This document shows, in pieces, positions 42,051 to 50,572 of a stretch of 64,000 nucleotides of DNA. Source of the DNA: a virus; IMG/VR virus record IMGVR_UViG_3300009149_000023, positions 1 through 64,000 of that record. The stretch is one strand, 5' to 3'. Under the pieces are notes generated by a model. That model made no database searches. It was not told the origin of the DNA and saw only the letters and a list, made by a program, of their open reading frames with translations. Position 1 is the first letter of the stretch. Every line of letters begins with the position of its first letter. Position numbers and translations under genes: made by a program.

Positions 42051-42176
42051 ATGCAACAAGACACAACACAAGTAAAGGTAGACGACCATGAACTCGAACG
42101 CCCGCCCTCTCTTGACTCAGTATTGGAACTGCTTGAATGGATCATGCGACCCGACGAAAAAGAAAAAGGGGAGTGA
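42051..42176 (+). CDS. Small acidic protein, 41 aa
   Basis: Short frame starting 'MQQDTTQVKVDDHELERPPS' and ending in a charged tail, with AAGGAG 5 bases before ATG. It sits just after fibre 3 and ends 1 base before the next start. Translation is likely from the RBS; function unknown. Confidence 0.5.
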   Translation: MQQDTTQVKVDDHELERPPSLDSVLELLEWIMRPDEKEKGE

Positions 42177-42177
42177 C

Positions 42178-42300
42178 ATGGTCATAGCAAAAGATGATAA
42201 GGATCTCAATTACGGTTTGAACTATACAACCGATGAACATTTACTTGCATTTCACGATAATGAACTATTAAAGAAGAAGGAGCCTAAAGATGAGCTTTAA
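42178..42300 (+). CDS. Small charged protein, 40 aa
   Basis: Starts at 42178 (MVIAKDDKDLNYGLNY), with AAGGGGAG upstream. A longer frame from 42088 runs across the previous gene and has no RBS. Ends with 'KKKEPKDEL' and overlaps the next gene's start. Unknown. Confidence 0.48.
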   Translation: MVIAKDDKDLNYGLNYTTDEHLLAFHDNELLKKKEPKDEL

Positions 42301-42562
42301 GCATGAATTGAGTGCTATACTAGTAGAAGCACTTGAGGTTACTGATAAGGTTGCACTAACAGACAAAGACGTACCTAGTCTAACAGTACCTAAACTAATA
42401 GCATTTATTAGGCGGACTGGTAAGAAAAGTGAAACCTTAGCTGCATTAAATAGTATTAAGAGTCGTTTGGAAAAAGAGAACCCTCGCGTATCAAAAAAAG
42501 CTGCAGAATTAGTTGAAGCTTTGAAAAAAGATTCCGCTTGGGCAACCTTGAAACAGAAGTAA
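42290..42562 (+). CDS. Helical small protein, 90 aa
   Basis: AAGGAG lies 5-6 bases before ATG, inside the upstream gene. All-helical, Lys/Leu/Ala-rich, with 'VPSLTVPKLIAFIRRTGKKSETLAALNSI', a pattern reminiscent of small SAP/HeH-like nucleic-acid-binding helices. That similarity is weak. Cotranscribed with the neighbouring small genes. Confidence 0.5.
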   Translation: MSFKHELSAILVEALEVTDKVALTDKDVPSLTVPKLIAFIRRTGKKSETLAALNSIKSRLEKENPRVSKKAAELVEALKKDSAWATLKQK

Positions 42563-42571
42563 GGAGTTACA

Positions 42572-42757
42572 TTGTTTAAGTCTAAAGAGGAAGCGCTGCT
42601 TGCAGCGAAGAAAACAATAGCTTGGTTAGATTCTGATGAAGGCAAACAAGCTATGCAAGATGCTATTAAGAAAGGAACACCTTTTTCTGACAAGATAGCG
42701 CGGGCTCGAAGAATTGATCCTGCACTGCTTAGAATACCATTGTGCCCTTTTCGGTGA
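42572..42757 (+). CDS. Small helical protein, 61 aa, TTG start
   Basis: Starts at TTG, 6 bases after AAGGAG. Reads 'MFKSKEEALLAAKKTIAWLD', then 'GTPFSDKIARARRIDPALLR'. Amphipathic and basic. It ends 19 bases before the promoter-like motif at 42777, so it closes the fibre operon. Unknown. Confidence 0.48.
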   Translation: MFKSKEEALLAAKKTIAWLDSDEGKQAMQDAIKKGTPFSDKIARARRIDPALLRIPLCPFR

Positions 42758-42776
42758 TTTATTGTAAGTTTGTTTA

Positions 42777-42788
42777 AACACAACAATC
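42777..42788 (+). promoter_or_regulatory. Late-promoter-like motif AACACAACAATC
   Basis: AACACAACAATC, preceded by TTTA, 39 bases before the ATG at 42827, whose leader GGAGGAATACTTAAT is also seen after the motif at 49909. Confidence 0.6.
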
Positions 42789-42826
42789 GATAGATACTTA
42801 ACTTTCTTCAGGAGGAATACTTAATC

Positions 42827-43411
42827 ATGACGACTGTAAATCAAATCACTACCTACAAACACAAGTTACTTTACCAAGTTAGTAAGAAGGTCGCTACTCA
42901 TTTAAATGAGGTAAACTGGCAGGGACAAACCGAAAGATTGTATCATACGTTGGTAATCATGTTAGAACAAATGATTGATAGACTTGCAGTTTCACGAATG
43001 AGAGTTGCTGTATGGAATGTGTTAGGTACTGAAAAAATTTCATGTGAGTACGAACTAGGTGCTTGTTTAAATGAACTATGTTACAATTCTGTTTCATCTT
43101 CATCTTACTTAATAGACATAATTGTTTCTTACATAGTTGAAAAGAAGAAAGAAGATCCAGCAGAATTTTTTAGAAAATGTGTTGTAGAGTTCACAGCTAT
43201 TTGGTTGGATGAACGAGGTGAACATATTGGGCATGACGATCCCATTACCGAAACAGATATTTATTCTCTGTTATTACATGAGCCTGAAACACGAAAGTTA
43301 GTTCAAGCTATGCTTATAACTAGAGGAATTTTAAAACCTTCAGCAGAACCAGTTGAAGATGTTAAAGGCAATCAGCCTGAACAATTAGAATTATTTGATC
43401 AAGGAGCTTAA
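42827..43411 (+). CDS. Unknown helical protein, 194 aa
   Basis: RBS and leader AGGAGGAATACTTAATC precede ATG. Helical, with 'YHTLVIMLEQMIDRLAVSRMRVAVWNVLG' and 'HDDPITETDIYSLLLHEPETRKLVQAML'. First gene after a promoter-like motif, so likely made late. It could belong to the head or tail assembly set, but no family is recognised. Confidence 0.55.
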   Translation: MTTVNQITTYKHKLLYQVSKKVATHLNEVNWQGQTERLYHTLVIMLEQMIDRLAVSRMRVAVWNVLGTEKISCEYELGACLNELCYNSVSSSSYLIDIIVSYIVEKKKEDPAEFFRKCVVEFTAIWLDERGEHIGHDDPITETDIYSLLLHEPETRKLVQAMLITRGILKPSAEPVEDVKGNQPEQLELFDQGA

Positions 43412-43414
43412 ACA

Positions 43415-43717
43415 ATGTCCGACAGCAAAAGTAGAACTAACTTAATGATAGATGCAAGACACTACTTCACTGCTGTATGGAAGTCAGAGCAACTTGCAAA
43501 TAATATTCCTTGCTTTGAGAATGTTTTAGAGAAAGCAACTGATCTTGCAATGTTATCTGCTGCTTATGAACTAAATGAAGCATTAGCAGAAGAGTTAGCT
43601 GCTCGTGCATTAACAGAGCAGACTATGAATGTAGAATGGATTCAGCAAAAACTTACCTCTCTTGGTAAGCAGAACGATAAAATCATTTACTTGATTAAGA
43701 AGGTGTTAAGAGCATAA
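43415..43717 (+). CDS. Small helical protein, 100 aa
   Basis: CAAGGAG precedes ATG, 3 bases after the previous stop. Helical and Ala/Leu/Glu-rich ('DLAMLSAAYELNEALAEELA'). It is cotranscribed with 42827-43411. Function unknown; an assembly helper is possible. Confidence 0.52.
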   Translation: MSDSKSRTNLMIDARHYFTAVWKSEQLANNIPCFENVLEKATDLAMLSAAYELNEALAEELAARALTEQTMNVEWIQQKLTSLGKQNDKIIYLIKKVLRA

Positions 43718-43811
43718 CTAGCTACCGCTTTTCAAAGATAAACGAATATATCTGAAGGATTAGAAAAGCACATGCAGTATGCTGAACAGGATAGAAGGAG
43801 GTTTCTATATC

Positions 43812-44846
43812 ATGAGTAATAACATCAAAACCCTACTGGAACAAATTGAAGCCAAATACAATGGCCCAATCGAACCACTTATTCGCGCAAAAGCTAATCT
43901 TAATGCGGGAGTAGACTATAGCACACTAGGTAAAAGACTTCAGGGTTTCATTTCGCAGAAACTTTATGAGTCTCTTAGCTCAGGCAGTGTAGTTGACGTT
44001 GACGGATTGTGTGAAAACATTATCGGTATTATCCGTGAAGAAATGGATGAACGTGAACTAGTAAAACATGAAAAAGGTGACAAAGACGAAGAAGAGGAAG
44101 TGCAAAAAGAAGCCACAGACTCTGACAATGATAACGAAGCAGAGTTTCGACAGGATGATGATGCTGTAACTGAATCTCTAGAAGAGCAGGTTAACGCAAT
44201 CCTTGAAGAACTGGAAGGCGAAGAAGAAAAAGAAAAAGATGGATCTCTTGAAGAAGAGATTAATCAGATCTTTGAAGATCTTGAGGATGAAGGCGAAGGA
44301 AGCGACGAAGCTGATGAACAGGAAGAGCCTGAATGTATTCCTAACCCAAAGTTTAAAGCAAAAGAAGCTCCAGCCGAAGAAGTTCCAGCCGAAGAAGAAA
44401 AGAAAGATGACGAAGATCTTTCTTTAGAAGATCAGATCAACACAATGCTTGATGAACTTCTAATAGAAGGTGAAGGTGAAGGCGAAGAAGAAGAAGAGAA
44501 AGATGAACCCGCTATGGATGAACTTGAAGACGAAGAAATTGAAAAAGAAATTTCTGAAATCCTCGAAGCTCTTGATAAAGACGACGACGAAGAGAAAAAA
44601 CCTGAAACAGTAGAGGAATCTCTTTCTGAACTCGTTTCCAGTATCCTTGAAGAACTTGAAGATGACAAAGACAACGCTGAAGACATCGTCAATGAAATGA
44701 AAGAAGGTGCTGAAGAAGAAGAATCAGTAGAAGACATCGAGAAGAAAGTTGAAAGTGTTCTCGAAAGTCGTGGAATCAATATCGGATCCAATAAAGTTAA
44801 AGCTCTTACAGAAGCTCTTGTGAATTCAATTCTCAAGGATCTGTAA
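43812..44846 (+). CDS. Glu-rich protein with repeated SLEEQI..ILEEL helix
   Basis: The start is 43812 (MSNNIKTLLE) because GAAGGAGG lies 9 bases upstream; a further ATG at 43779 lies before that RBS. The 344-residue protein is extremely acidic. After a folded N-terminal part (1-90), a 13-residue amphipathic helix recurs: 122-134 (SLEEQVNAILEEL), 145-157, 204-216, 242-254, 270-282 and, degenerate, 306-318 and 332-344 (LTEALVNSILKDL). Acidic linkers, some with Pro/Ala, join them. The copies look like multiple docking helices for one partner. A scaffold, prohead-core or internal head role fits its place just upstream of the head cassette, but is inference. Confidence 0.65.
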   Translation: MSNNIKTLLEQIEAKYNGPIEPLIRAKANLNAGVDYSTLGKRLQGFISQKLYESLSSGSVVDVDGLCENIIGIIREEMDERELVKHEKGDKDEEEEVQKEATDSDNDNEAEFRQDDDAVTESLEEQVNAILEELEGEEEKEKDGSLEEEINQIFEDLEDEGEGSDEADEQEEPECIPNPKFKAKEAPAEEVPAEEEKKDDEDLSLEDQINTMLDELLIEGEGEGEEEEEKDEPAMDELEDEEIEKEISEILEALDKDDDEEKKPETVEESLSELVSSILEELEDDKDNAEDIVNEMKEGAEEEESVEDIEKKVESVLESRGINIGSNKVKALTEALVNSILKDL

Positions 44847-44871
44847 TCTCAAATTTTAACTACGTTTACAG

Positions 44872-44908
44872 TATGGCGGAGTGTTTAGTCGCTCCGCCAT
44901 ATTTTTTT
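44872..44908 (+). terminator. Strong rho-independent terminator
   Basis: Perfect 10-bp GC-rich stem TATGGCGGAG / CTCCGCCATA, ten-base loop, then seven T's. It ends the 42827-44846 operon. Confidence 0.92.
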
Positions 44909-44933
44909 GCCAATTTCCTAAGGAGGAATACAA

Positions 44934-45362
44934 ATGAAGAAGATTAAGATACTAACCGCAGGAAGGATTAAGCTTCCCTACTTTGGTACTTTCCAAGAAA
45001 TGCGCTTACCTGCAACTATCCCCTATTCATCAGCAGCTGAAATGATTTGCAGGTCACACAAACTCAAGTTTGAAATTATCGATGAAGTAGAAGCTAGTGT
45101 TCCTAAAGTTGATCCTATTAAGGAAGAAGCCCCTAAAGTAGAAGAAGTACTTCCTGAGTTAAAGGATGAACTAGTCAAAGAACTAGAAAAAGAAGGAGTG
45201 ATAGCAGAAGAAGTAGTTGCTGGCCAGGAACTTCCGGATCCTAACGAACTTGCTAAACAAGAAGAAGCGAAGAAGTTAGTTGCGGAAGAGAAAGCCAAAA
45301 AGAAAGCTAAAGAACAGAAAGAAAAAGAAAAGAAAGCTAAAGAGCAAAAAGCTAAGAAATAA
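44934..45362 (+). CDS. Charged protein, 142 aa
   Basis: RBS AAGGAGG precedes ATG. Residues 1-55 are a small folded domain ('KKIKILTAGRIKLPYFGTFQ', with 'PYSSAAEMICRSHKLKFEII'); the rest is Glu/Lys/Pro low-complexity sequence ending in a 'KEQKEKEKKAKEQKAKK' helix. It follows a terminator, so it has its own start signal or relies on readthrough. Possibly a head-associated or nucleic-acid-contacting protein by charge. Unknown. Confidence 0.55.
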   Translation: MKKIKILTAGRIKLPYFGTFQEMRLPATIPYSSAAEMICRSHKLKFEIIDEVEASVPKVDPIKEEAPKVEEVLPELKDELVKELEKEGVIAEEVVAGQELPDPNELAKQEEAKKLVAEEKAKKKAKEQKEKEKKAKEQKAKK

Positions 45363-45397
45363 TCACGCAAGTTTACAGCCTCAGGAGGGTTACTTTA

Positions 45398-45667
45398 ATG
45401 ACAACGAATCTTTACAAGCTAGTGATGATTTTAAAAGGTGGTAGAGCTGTCGTGATAACCACATCTTCAAGCAGAGAAGACCTTTTGGTACAATTTGAAA
45501 TTGTGTTAGAAAGGATAAAAGACAAAGCAAAATTTATCCACTTAAACAGTGGAGACGACGATGCTTTAATATGTGTTGATGAGATTGCTACTATAATGAT
45601 TAGTGATTCTCAGAATTCATATTCTATGTCTCAAAATAACGATCATAAAAGAAGGAGTAATAGCTAA
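45398..45667 (+). CDS. Unknown small protein, 89 aa
   Basis: CAGGAGGG precedes ATG. Small alpha/beta pattern ('YKLVMILKGGRAVVITTSSS', then 'FIHLNSGDDDALICVDEIATIMI') with a polar tail. Reads into the next gene with a one-base overlap. Not recognised. Confidence 0.5.
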   Translation: MTTNLYKLVMILKGGRAVVITTSSSREDLLVQFEIVLERIKDKAKFIHLNSGDDDALICVDEIATIMISDSQNSYSMSQNNDHKRRSNS

Positions 45668-46155
45668 TGTATTCCTTTCTTTATTTCCTAGGAGGCTTTG
45701 TTACATGTTTGGTGTTAGCAATAGCATACAATCATAGAGCTAATAAAGCACCCAAGATCAACAATCATTTAAACGAGTTCAAGACAGCTCTTGCTCTAAT
45801 ACAATTTTTCTGTGAAAGAGCTTATGAGTTATTTTATCGTTTAAAGATACAACCTACAAACATTATAAAAGAACCTTTATCTAATGTAGAGTATGCTGCA
45901 TTAAGAAAAGACTTTTATAAGTTTACGTTGGAACAGATGGGTGACGAGCTTGCTAAGGTAGGAAGTTTCTATTTTGGCGGCACAATTCCACTTATCCGTT
46001 ATATTTCTAATTACTTTGAGGATAAGTTGATGGAAACTAGATCAACAGCTTCATTGGATTTGTTTAACACATCCACCAGACAAGGAAAGCAGCGTTTAGC
46101 TGATCTTGCTAAGCAATATGTTGAAGTTCGGCCTGACCGGGCTGAAGGGAAGTAA
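45667..46155 (+). CDS. Protein with N-terminal membrane anchor, 162 aa
   Basis: AAGGAG precedes ATG. Residues 2-22 ('YSFLYFLGGFVTCLVLAIAY') are a hydrophobic anchor, followed by a basic helical domain with 'EYAALRKDFYKFTLEQMGDEL'. It ends 3 bases before the portal gene. A T4-type head cassette has a membrane-bound step (gp40, proheads start on the membrane), so an initiator role is conceivable. No sequence family supports this. Confidence 0.52.
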   Translation: MYSFLYFLGGFVTCLVLAIAYNHRANKAPKINNHLNEFKTALALIQFFCERAYELFYRLKIQPTNIIKEPLSNVEYAALRKDFYKFTLEQMGDELAKVGSFYFGGTIPLIRYISNYFEDKLMETRSTASLDLFNTSTRQGKQRLADLAKQYVEVRPDRAEGK

Positions 46156-46158
46156 TCA

Positions 46159-48144
46159 ATGGGATTTGATACACAATTAAAAAACTTAAAAGATACTTTA
46201 TTCGGAGCTTCAGTTGTTTCAGTTGATGATGCTATAGAGCAGGTAACTAAGGAGATCATCACTAAACAAAAGTTTAAGACTACTACCATTGTTGAGCTTC
46301 TTAGAAATTTAACAAAGTTAGAAGGCAAAGAGGAAACCGATCAGCCTGGAACTTCTTTTGTTGAAATGCTTAAGAAAGGTGTCTCAAGAAAGAAGTTTGC
46401 TCCAGAGACAGATAGGTCAGAAAGATATAGACAAATTGATTATATCTATGATAACAATCCTCAGGTTGCGCAGGCTCTTAAAGTGTTTGTGGATAACTGC
46501 TTGTCTCCTGACGTGTTTACTAAAAACACTTTAGACGTAATTTGTACATTACTTCAGTCAGAGGATACATCAGAATTTGAACAAGCTAAACGATATATGC
46601 TTTCTATTCAGAAACATTATAAGATGGAAGAGCATGTAACGGAGATAACAGCCTTGTTCTTAAAGTATGGTGATGTGTTTGTAGAAGTTATTAATCCTAA
46701 AGAAGAATTAATGTACTACGGTGTACTGCAAGAAAAAGCAGCATCCGCTGATGACCATGTTAGACATTATTCTTTAGCCGGTCCGCCTTTACATGAATTC
46801 ACACAATCGTCTACTACACTACTAGAACAAAATATGCCTAAGATAACGGGCGGTGATGTTCTTATGGAAGCAGACACTAGTGAAAGAAGTGCTGGCGAAG
46901 GAACTGGTAAAAAAGATACATCTGGTTTAAACACTGATGGAAAAGAAAAAGACGTTAAGAAAAGTAAATGGGAACTTAACGATCTTAGGATTAAAGTACA
47001 CAACCCCAACAACGTTATAGTGTTGCAGGAACAAGGTATTATCTTAGGCTACTTAGTTTTAGAAGCTAAGGACACCGGAGCAAGTTTTGCTGGTGGTGGA
47101 ATGTCTGGTGGTGTAAGTGAAACAGGGGCTGTAATAGATGAAATAGTTAGAAACATTCTTCAAAAAGCAGGAGACCTTTTACAGCGTCCCGGATTAAAGA
47201 ATGATTCTGAAGCTATTAACATACTATACAATTTATTAAAAAGAGAGAAGTTAAAGTTAGGTGAGATGGTAACTAGGTTAGTTATGCCTAACCGCTTACA
47301 GCACTTCAAACTTCTTCCTTCTAAGTTTGACCCTTATGGAGAGTCTATATTCTATCCTGTGCTGTTTACAGCAAAACTTCTCACTACATTAAGAGGAGCC
47401 TTAGTTATTTATAGACTTTCAAGAGCGCCGGAAAGGCGCGTGTTCAATATTGAGACAGGTCTATCGAGAGATGCTGCTGCTATAATTGAACAGGTTAAGA
47501 ATGAAATGGATAGACGAGAAGTTACTATCGACGATTTAGGATCGATAGATACAATCTCTTCTATGACATCTACCTTTGAATCTATTTACTTGCCTATGAC
47601 TAATGGTAAGAAGTTCATAGAACTTGAAACTATGCAAGGTGGACAACTTGCTGACAAAGTAGAAGATATTAACTTTGTACTAAAAGAAGTCCTTTCAGGA
47701 TTAGGAATCCCGCCAGCACTATTAGGATACGAGGCAGACATTGAAAGCAAATCGACTTTATCGCAACAAAATATTAAGTTTGCGAGAAGCATTATTCAGA
47801 TACAAAAACTACTATCGCAGTACTTCACTAATCTATACTTGATGACTGTTGAGATAACAGAACCAGAAATGATCAATCTAGTTACTATGACAACTGCCGT
47901 AGCTCTAAAACCTCCTAGAAGTTTAATGCTTGCAGGCTTAACAGAAATGGCTGAAGAATTAGACAAGCTTGTTGATACTTTTAAGAAGCTTGAATATCCT
48001 GTTGAAAGGATTATTAGTTATTACTTCGGTGATATTATGGAGCCTGAGATACTTGAACAGTATAGAGTGCAAGCTAGAGCTGAAAAGCAGATACTAGCTG
48101 CTGGAGACGAAGAAGATGAAGGCGGCGAAGGTGGAGGCTTTTGA
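46159..48144 (+). CDS. Portal protein, T4 gp20-like
   Basis: A 661-residue protein of the gp20 class. Diagnostic stretches are 'RYRQIDYIYDNNPQVAQALK', 'FLKYGDVFVEVINPKEE', 'GESIFYPVLFTAKLLTTLRGALVIYRLSRAPERRVFNIETG', and 'EVLSGLGIPPALLGYEADI'. The YRLSRAPERRVF motif is characteristic of T4-like portals. Twelve copies form the DNA channel and head-tail vertex; terminase docks on it. There is an acidic, Lys/Gly-rich insertion at about 235-275. The gene order portal, small charged protein, protease, coiled-coil proteins, capsid matches T4 (20-67/68-21-22-23). The stop overlaps the next start by one base. Confidence 0.9.
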   Translation: MGFDTQLKNLKDTLFGASVVSVDDAIEQVTKEIITKQKFKTTTIVELLRNLTKLEGKEETDQPGTSFVEMLKKGVSRKKFAPETDRSERYRQIDYIYDNNPQVAQALKVFVDNCLSPDVFTKNTLDVICTLLQSEDTSEFEQAKRYMLSIQKHYKMEEHVTEITALFLKYGDVFVEVINPKEELMYYGVLQEKAASADDHVRHYSLAGPPLHEFTQSSTTLLEQNMPKITGGDVLMEADTSERSAGEGTGKKDTSGLNTDGKEKDVKKSKWELNDLRIKVHNPNNVIVLQEQGIILGYLVLEAKDTGASFAGGGMSGGVSETGAVIDEIVRNILQKAGDLLQRPGLKNDSEAINILYNLLKREKLKLGEMVTRLVMPNRLQHFKLLPSKFDPYGESIFYPVLFTAKLLTTLRGALVIYRLSRAPERRVFNIETGLSRDAAAIIEQVKNEMDRREVTIDDLGSIDTISSMTSTFESIYLPMTNGKKFIELETMQGGQLADKVEDINFVLKEVLSGLGIPPALLGYEADIESKSTLSQQNIKFARSIIQIQKLLSQYFTNLYLMTVEITEPEMINLVTMTTAVALKPPRSLMLAGLTEMAEELDKLVDTFKKLEYPVERIISYYFGDIMEPEILEQYRVQARAEKQILAAGDEEDEGGEGGGF

Positions 48145-48722
48145 TGAATGACGCTTTCAACAAGTTCTTAACCTTACTTGAACAAGCGGAGGATAGTTAT
48201 CCTTTCTTAGACGATGTAACTGCGCCAGAGCCGCTAACAGAAGCTCCTAAAGCTGAAGAAAAGAAAAGTAAGGAAAAAAAGAAGAAAGAAGCTCCTGATC
48301 CTTTTGCAGCAGGAGACGAAAAGAAAGAAGACGCACCTGCCGGGGATGAAAAGAAAGAAGATGCTCCTGCAGATGACAAGGATCCTTTTGGTGGCGGAGA
48401 TGCAGCCGAAGGTGGTGAAGAAAAAAGTGATGAAGATGTATTCAAGAGTTGGATAATCATTCAGACTACCATTAAAGCTTTAAAGAACTACCTTGTATTA
48501 CTTGATCTATTACTTAGACGCGACTTTGAAAAGAAGTTCTTTGAATTTCAGAAGAAGGTTGCTTCTTTTGATGATACTTTACAGATTCTAGTAAAGTATT
48601 GGAAGAACATCAAAGAACGCGATAAAATTATTAAACTTGTGCAGCATACGTCTATTGCACTGAAGAAAGATTTCATTAATCTCTTAAAGGAAGCTAAACA
48701 TGATGAACAACACAAATCGTAA
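48144..48722 (+). CDS. Charged head-assembly protein between portal and protease
   Basis: Start at ATG 48144 (MNDAFNKFLT), 6 bases after GGAGG; a TTG three bases earlier also reads in frame. Residues 35-100 are low-complexity Lys/Glu/Asp/Ala/Pro sequence with two copies of 'GDEKKEDAPA', then a helical domain (105-192). T4 has small acidic prohead proteins (gp67, gp68) at this position, so a prohead core role is likely from order and composition. Overlaps the protease gene by 23 bases. Confidence 0.65.
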   Translation: MNDAFNKFLTLLEQAEDSYPFLDDVTAPEPLTEAPKAEEKKSKEKKKKEAPDPFAAGDEKKEDAPAGDEKKEDAPADDKDPFGGGDAAEGGEEKSDEDVFKSWIIIQTTIKALKNYLVLLDLLLRRDFEKKFFEFQKKVASFDDTLQILVKYWKNIKERDKIIKLVQHTSIALKKDFINLLKEAKHDEQHKS

Positions 48723-49383
48723 CGGTCTTTACATACTATCAGAAGAACCTTTGTTTGAGTCAGAGATTGTCATTGACAAGAGCAGAGCTGACAACACAGT
48801 AATAGCGAGAGCAGTTATGCAGATTACTGATGTTATGAATGCTAACCGCAGAATTTACCCTAGAGAGCTTTTAGAAAGGCATCTTGAATTAGCACAACCT
48901 ATGATTGCTAAAAGAAGATTATTCGGAGAAGCAGATCATCCACCAGCAGATGCACCTATGCATAGAATACTTTCAATTCGCTTTAAAGACAGTTGTCACT
49001 GCTTTAATAAAATGTGGATTGATCAAGAAAGAGGTAGAGGTGTTGTAAGAGCTATAATCGAAACTACTCCTACTACTTGGGGTTACACTTTAGCCGCAAT
49101 GTTAAGAAAAGGAATGGGTGTAGGCTTTTCTCTAAGATCAACAGGTCGCGTACAGATGAGAGGGGATGTTGCTTATGTGGCTGAGCCTTTCAAATTCGTG
49201 ACGTATGACGCTGTTATTAATCCTTCCAATGAAGCCGCTTTCGTAGAAGAAATACTAACAGAAGCAAGCAATTGTGTAAAAGAAAGATATTTAACAGAAG
49301 GCAAAGAATTAACGTCTTTAATTGAGTCTTATATTGAAGCTGAAGTTAGAGATTGTGCATCCAGAATGCTTAGGTTCCTGTAA
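48700..49383 (+). CDS. Prohead maturation protease, T4 gp21-like
   Basis: A 227-residue serine protease of the U9/S77 type. 'MQITDVMNANRRIYPRELLERHL' and 'RRLFGEADHPPADAPMHRI' match the conserved N-terminal blocks, with His in 'EADHP'; 'GMGVGFSLRSTGRV' carries the Ser nucleophile region, and 'FVTYDAVINPSNEAAFV' the downstream block. It would cleave the scaffold and capsid precursors during head expansion. AAGGAAG precedes a tandem ATG ATG. Position between portal and capsid genes agrees. Confidence 0.88.
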   Translation: MMNNTNRNGLYILSEEPLFESEIVIDKSRADNTVIARAVMQITDVMNANRRIYPRELLERHLELAQPMIAKRRLFGEADHPPADAPMHRILSIRFKDSCHCFNKMWIDQERGRGVVRAIIETTPTTWGYTLAAMLRKGMGVGFSLRSTGRVQMRGDVAYVAEPFKFVTYDAVINPSNEAAFVEEILTEASNCVKERYLTEGKELTSLIESYIEAEVRDCASRMLRFL

Positions 49384-49392
49384 GAGGATAAT

Positions 49393-49824
49393 ATGCTTAT
49401 TAATTTTAAAGCCTTAGAACAAACTTTACGTCCTATTGTTAAAAGACCTAATGTATTTAAGGTAGCTATCGTTATTGATAAGCTATCAGGTCAAGGTGGA
49501 GATGTTAGAGTTTCTACATACGATGATAAAGACAACAGAGTAAGTTTTTGGCGACAGGATGCTGCAACTCCAGCTAAACGCGGAGAAGTTAAAGTTATTA
49601 ATGAAACAGTTGCCTCTATGAAGAACAAACTCGTCATTAATTTTCTTGGCTTAGAGCGCATATTAGCACATCTTTCTAGACGAAGTGCTGCACTAGAACG
49701 CATTCTTATTTTGTTTGACTTGATAAATGGTGTAGCTAAGATTAATGTTTATCGTGGTAATAAAGAAATTCAATCTTGGGCAGAAAAAGCAAGTCATAAT
49801 TCGAAGGTTATCAAACTCAGGTAA
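49393..49824 (+). CDS. Unknown 143-aa protein in head cassette
   Basis: AGAGGA precedes ATG. Basic alpha/beta protein ('NVFKVAIVIDKLSGQGGDVRV', 'LVINFLGLERILAHLSRRSAALERILILF'). It sits between protease and coiled-coil genes, in the place where T4 carries core genes. Not recognised. Confidence 0.52.
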   Translation: MLINFKALEQTLRPIVKRPNVFKVAIVIDKLSGQGGDVRVSTYDDKDNRVSFWRQDAATPAKRGEVKVINETVASMKNKLVINFLGLERILAHLSRRSAALERILILFDLINGVAKINVYRGNKEIQSWAEKASHNSKVIKLR

Positions 49825-49908
49825 ATGGATTTAGTACTAGAACCAGGAGACTGATTCTTAGTTCTTTTTACTTTAAAATTTCTAATACGTTTATAGTACA
49901 GTTCTATA

Positions 49909-49920
49909 AACACACTAATT
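49909..49920 (+). promoter_or_regulatory. Late-promoter-like motif AACACACTAATT
   Basis: AACACACTAATT preceded by CTATA, with two changes in the central part. It is 22 bases before the ATG at 49942, the closest spacing of the set. Would drive the scaffold and capsid genes. Confidence 0.5.
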
Positions 49921-49941
49921 GAAGAGATGGAGGAATACTTA

Positions 49942-50220
49942 ATGCACGTTGAAGGGATTCTCACACAAGAGACAGATATTGTCTTGAAAAGAGACACTGT
50001 AGACAAACTAACTGAAAAGCTAGTGAAAGACACTAATAAAGACATTTACAACAGACTTAGAATTGTAAGAGCGTGTACAACTAGAGTCTCAAATGATACT
50101 ATTAAAGTTAAAGAAGAAATTTCAATTTTAGAAGACAAAATTGAATTAAATGAAACGGAAATTCAGAAGTTACTTCTTGTAATAGCTTCGGCTATAGAAC
50201 AGGAGGCTGCAAATGAGTAA
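49942..50220 (+). CDS. Coiled-coil protein, possible scaffold part, 92 aa
   Basis: The start is 49942 (MHVEGILTQE): the ATG at 49927 is part of the RBS ATGGAGG. All-helical, with heptad repeats in the second half ('KVKEEISILEDKIELNETEI'). It lies right upstream of the next coiled-coil gene and the capsid gene, the position of T4 scaffold gp22, so a scaffold or core role is likely. Overlaps the next gene. Confidence 0.55.
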   Translation: MHVEGILTQETDIVLKRDTVDKLTEKLVKDTNKDIYNRLRIVRACTTRVSNDTIKVKEEISILEDKIELNETEIQKLLLVIASAIEQEAANE

Positions 50221-50539
50221 GCCGTTAACCATAACACCAATCGGAGAGAGAAGTCTCTTTGATGAAGTGTTGAACGAGCAACTAACACAGCTCGTGCTTC
50301 AAGAAGTTTCTCAAGACGCGAAGGAAAAGAAAGAGCGAATTAATAAAATTGAGAACTTACTCTTGAAACACAGAGCCGTTTTGAAAAAGCTACGCAGTAA
50401 ACGTGAATCACTTTTAGTTGAGTTCGACCGCCAAGAGCGAAGGAAGAAGGAATTACGCGATCTCATCCAAAAGATTCAAACAGTTAAGTTAGTTGTACCA
50501 GCTGATGTAAAAGCTGAAGTAAGACAAATCTTTAATTAG
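50213..50539 (+). CDS. Coiled-coil protein before capsid, scaffold candidate, 108 aa
   Basis: AGGAGG precedes ATG. Charged and helical throughout ('RINKIENLLLKHRAVLKKLR', then 'LVEFDRQERRKKELRDLIQKI'), a long coiled coil with basic residues. It is the last gene before the major capsid gene. T4 gp22 is larger (269 aa), so if this is the scaffold it may be divided between this gene and the previous one. Confidence 0.58.
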   Translation: MSKPLTITPIGERSLFDEVLNEQLTQLVLQEVSQDAKEKKERINKIENLLLKHRAVLKKLRSKRESLLVEFDRQERRKKELRDLIQKIQTVKLVVPADVKAEVRQIFN

Positions 50540-50572
50540 AAACAAGTTAAAAACTATCGGAGGAACACTTTT

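Noticed and set aside
42058-42070. GACACAACACAAG, partly matching the motif
   Set aside because: It lies inside a small coding frame, not upstream of a gene, and lacks the second half of the motif.
42088-42177. Frame from 42088 joined to the 42178 gene
   Set aside because: It has no RBS and overlaps an RBS-equipped small gene in another frame; the ATG at 42178 has its own site.
43779-43811. Upstream ATG adding 11 residues to the Glu-rich protein
   Set aside because: The strong RBS GAAGGAGG lies after that ATG, so the start at 43812 is preferred.
44203-45370. Open frames opposite or shifted against the acidic genes
   Set aside because: They arise from GAA/GAAGAA repeats of the acidic proteins and encode Ser- or Lys-rich low-complexity shadows.
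49825-49880. Possible stem AGAAC/GTTCT before TTTTT
   Set aside because: The stem is only five pairs with a long loop, too weak for a terminator call.
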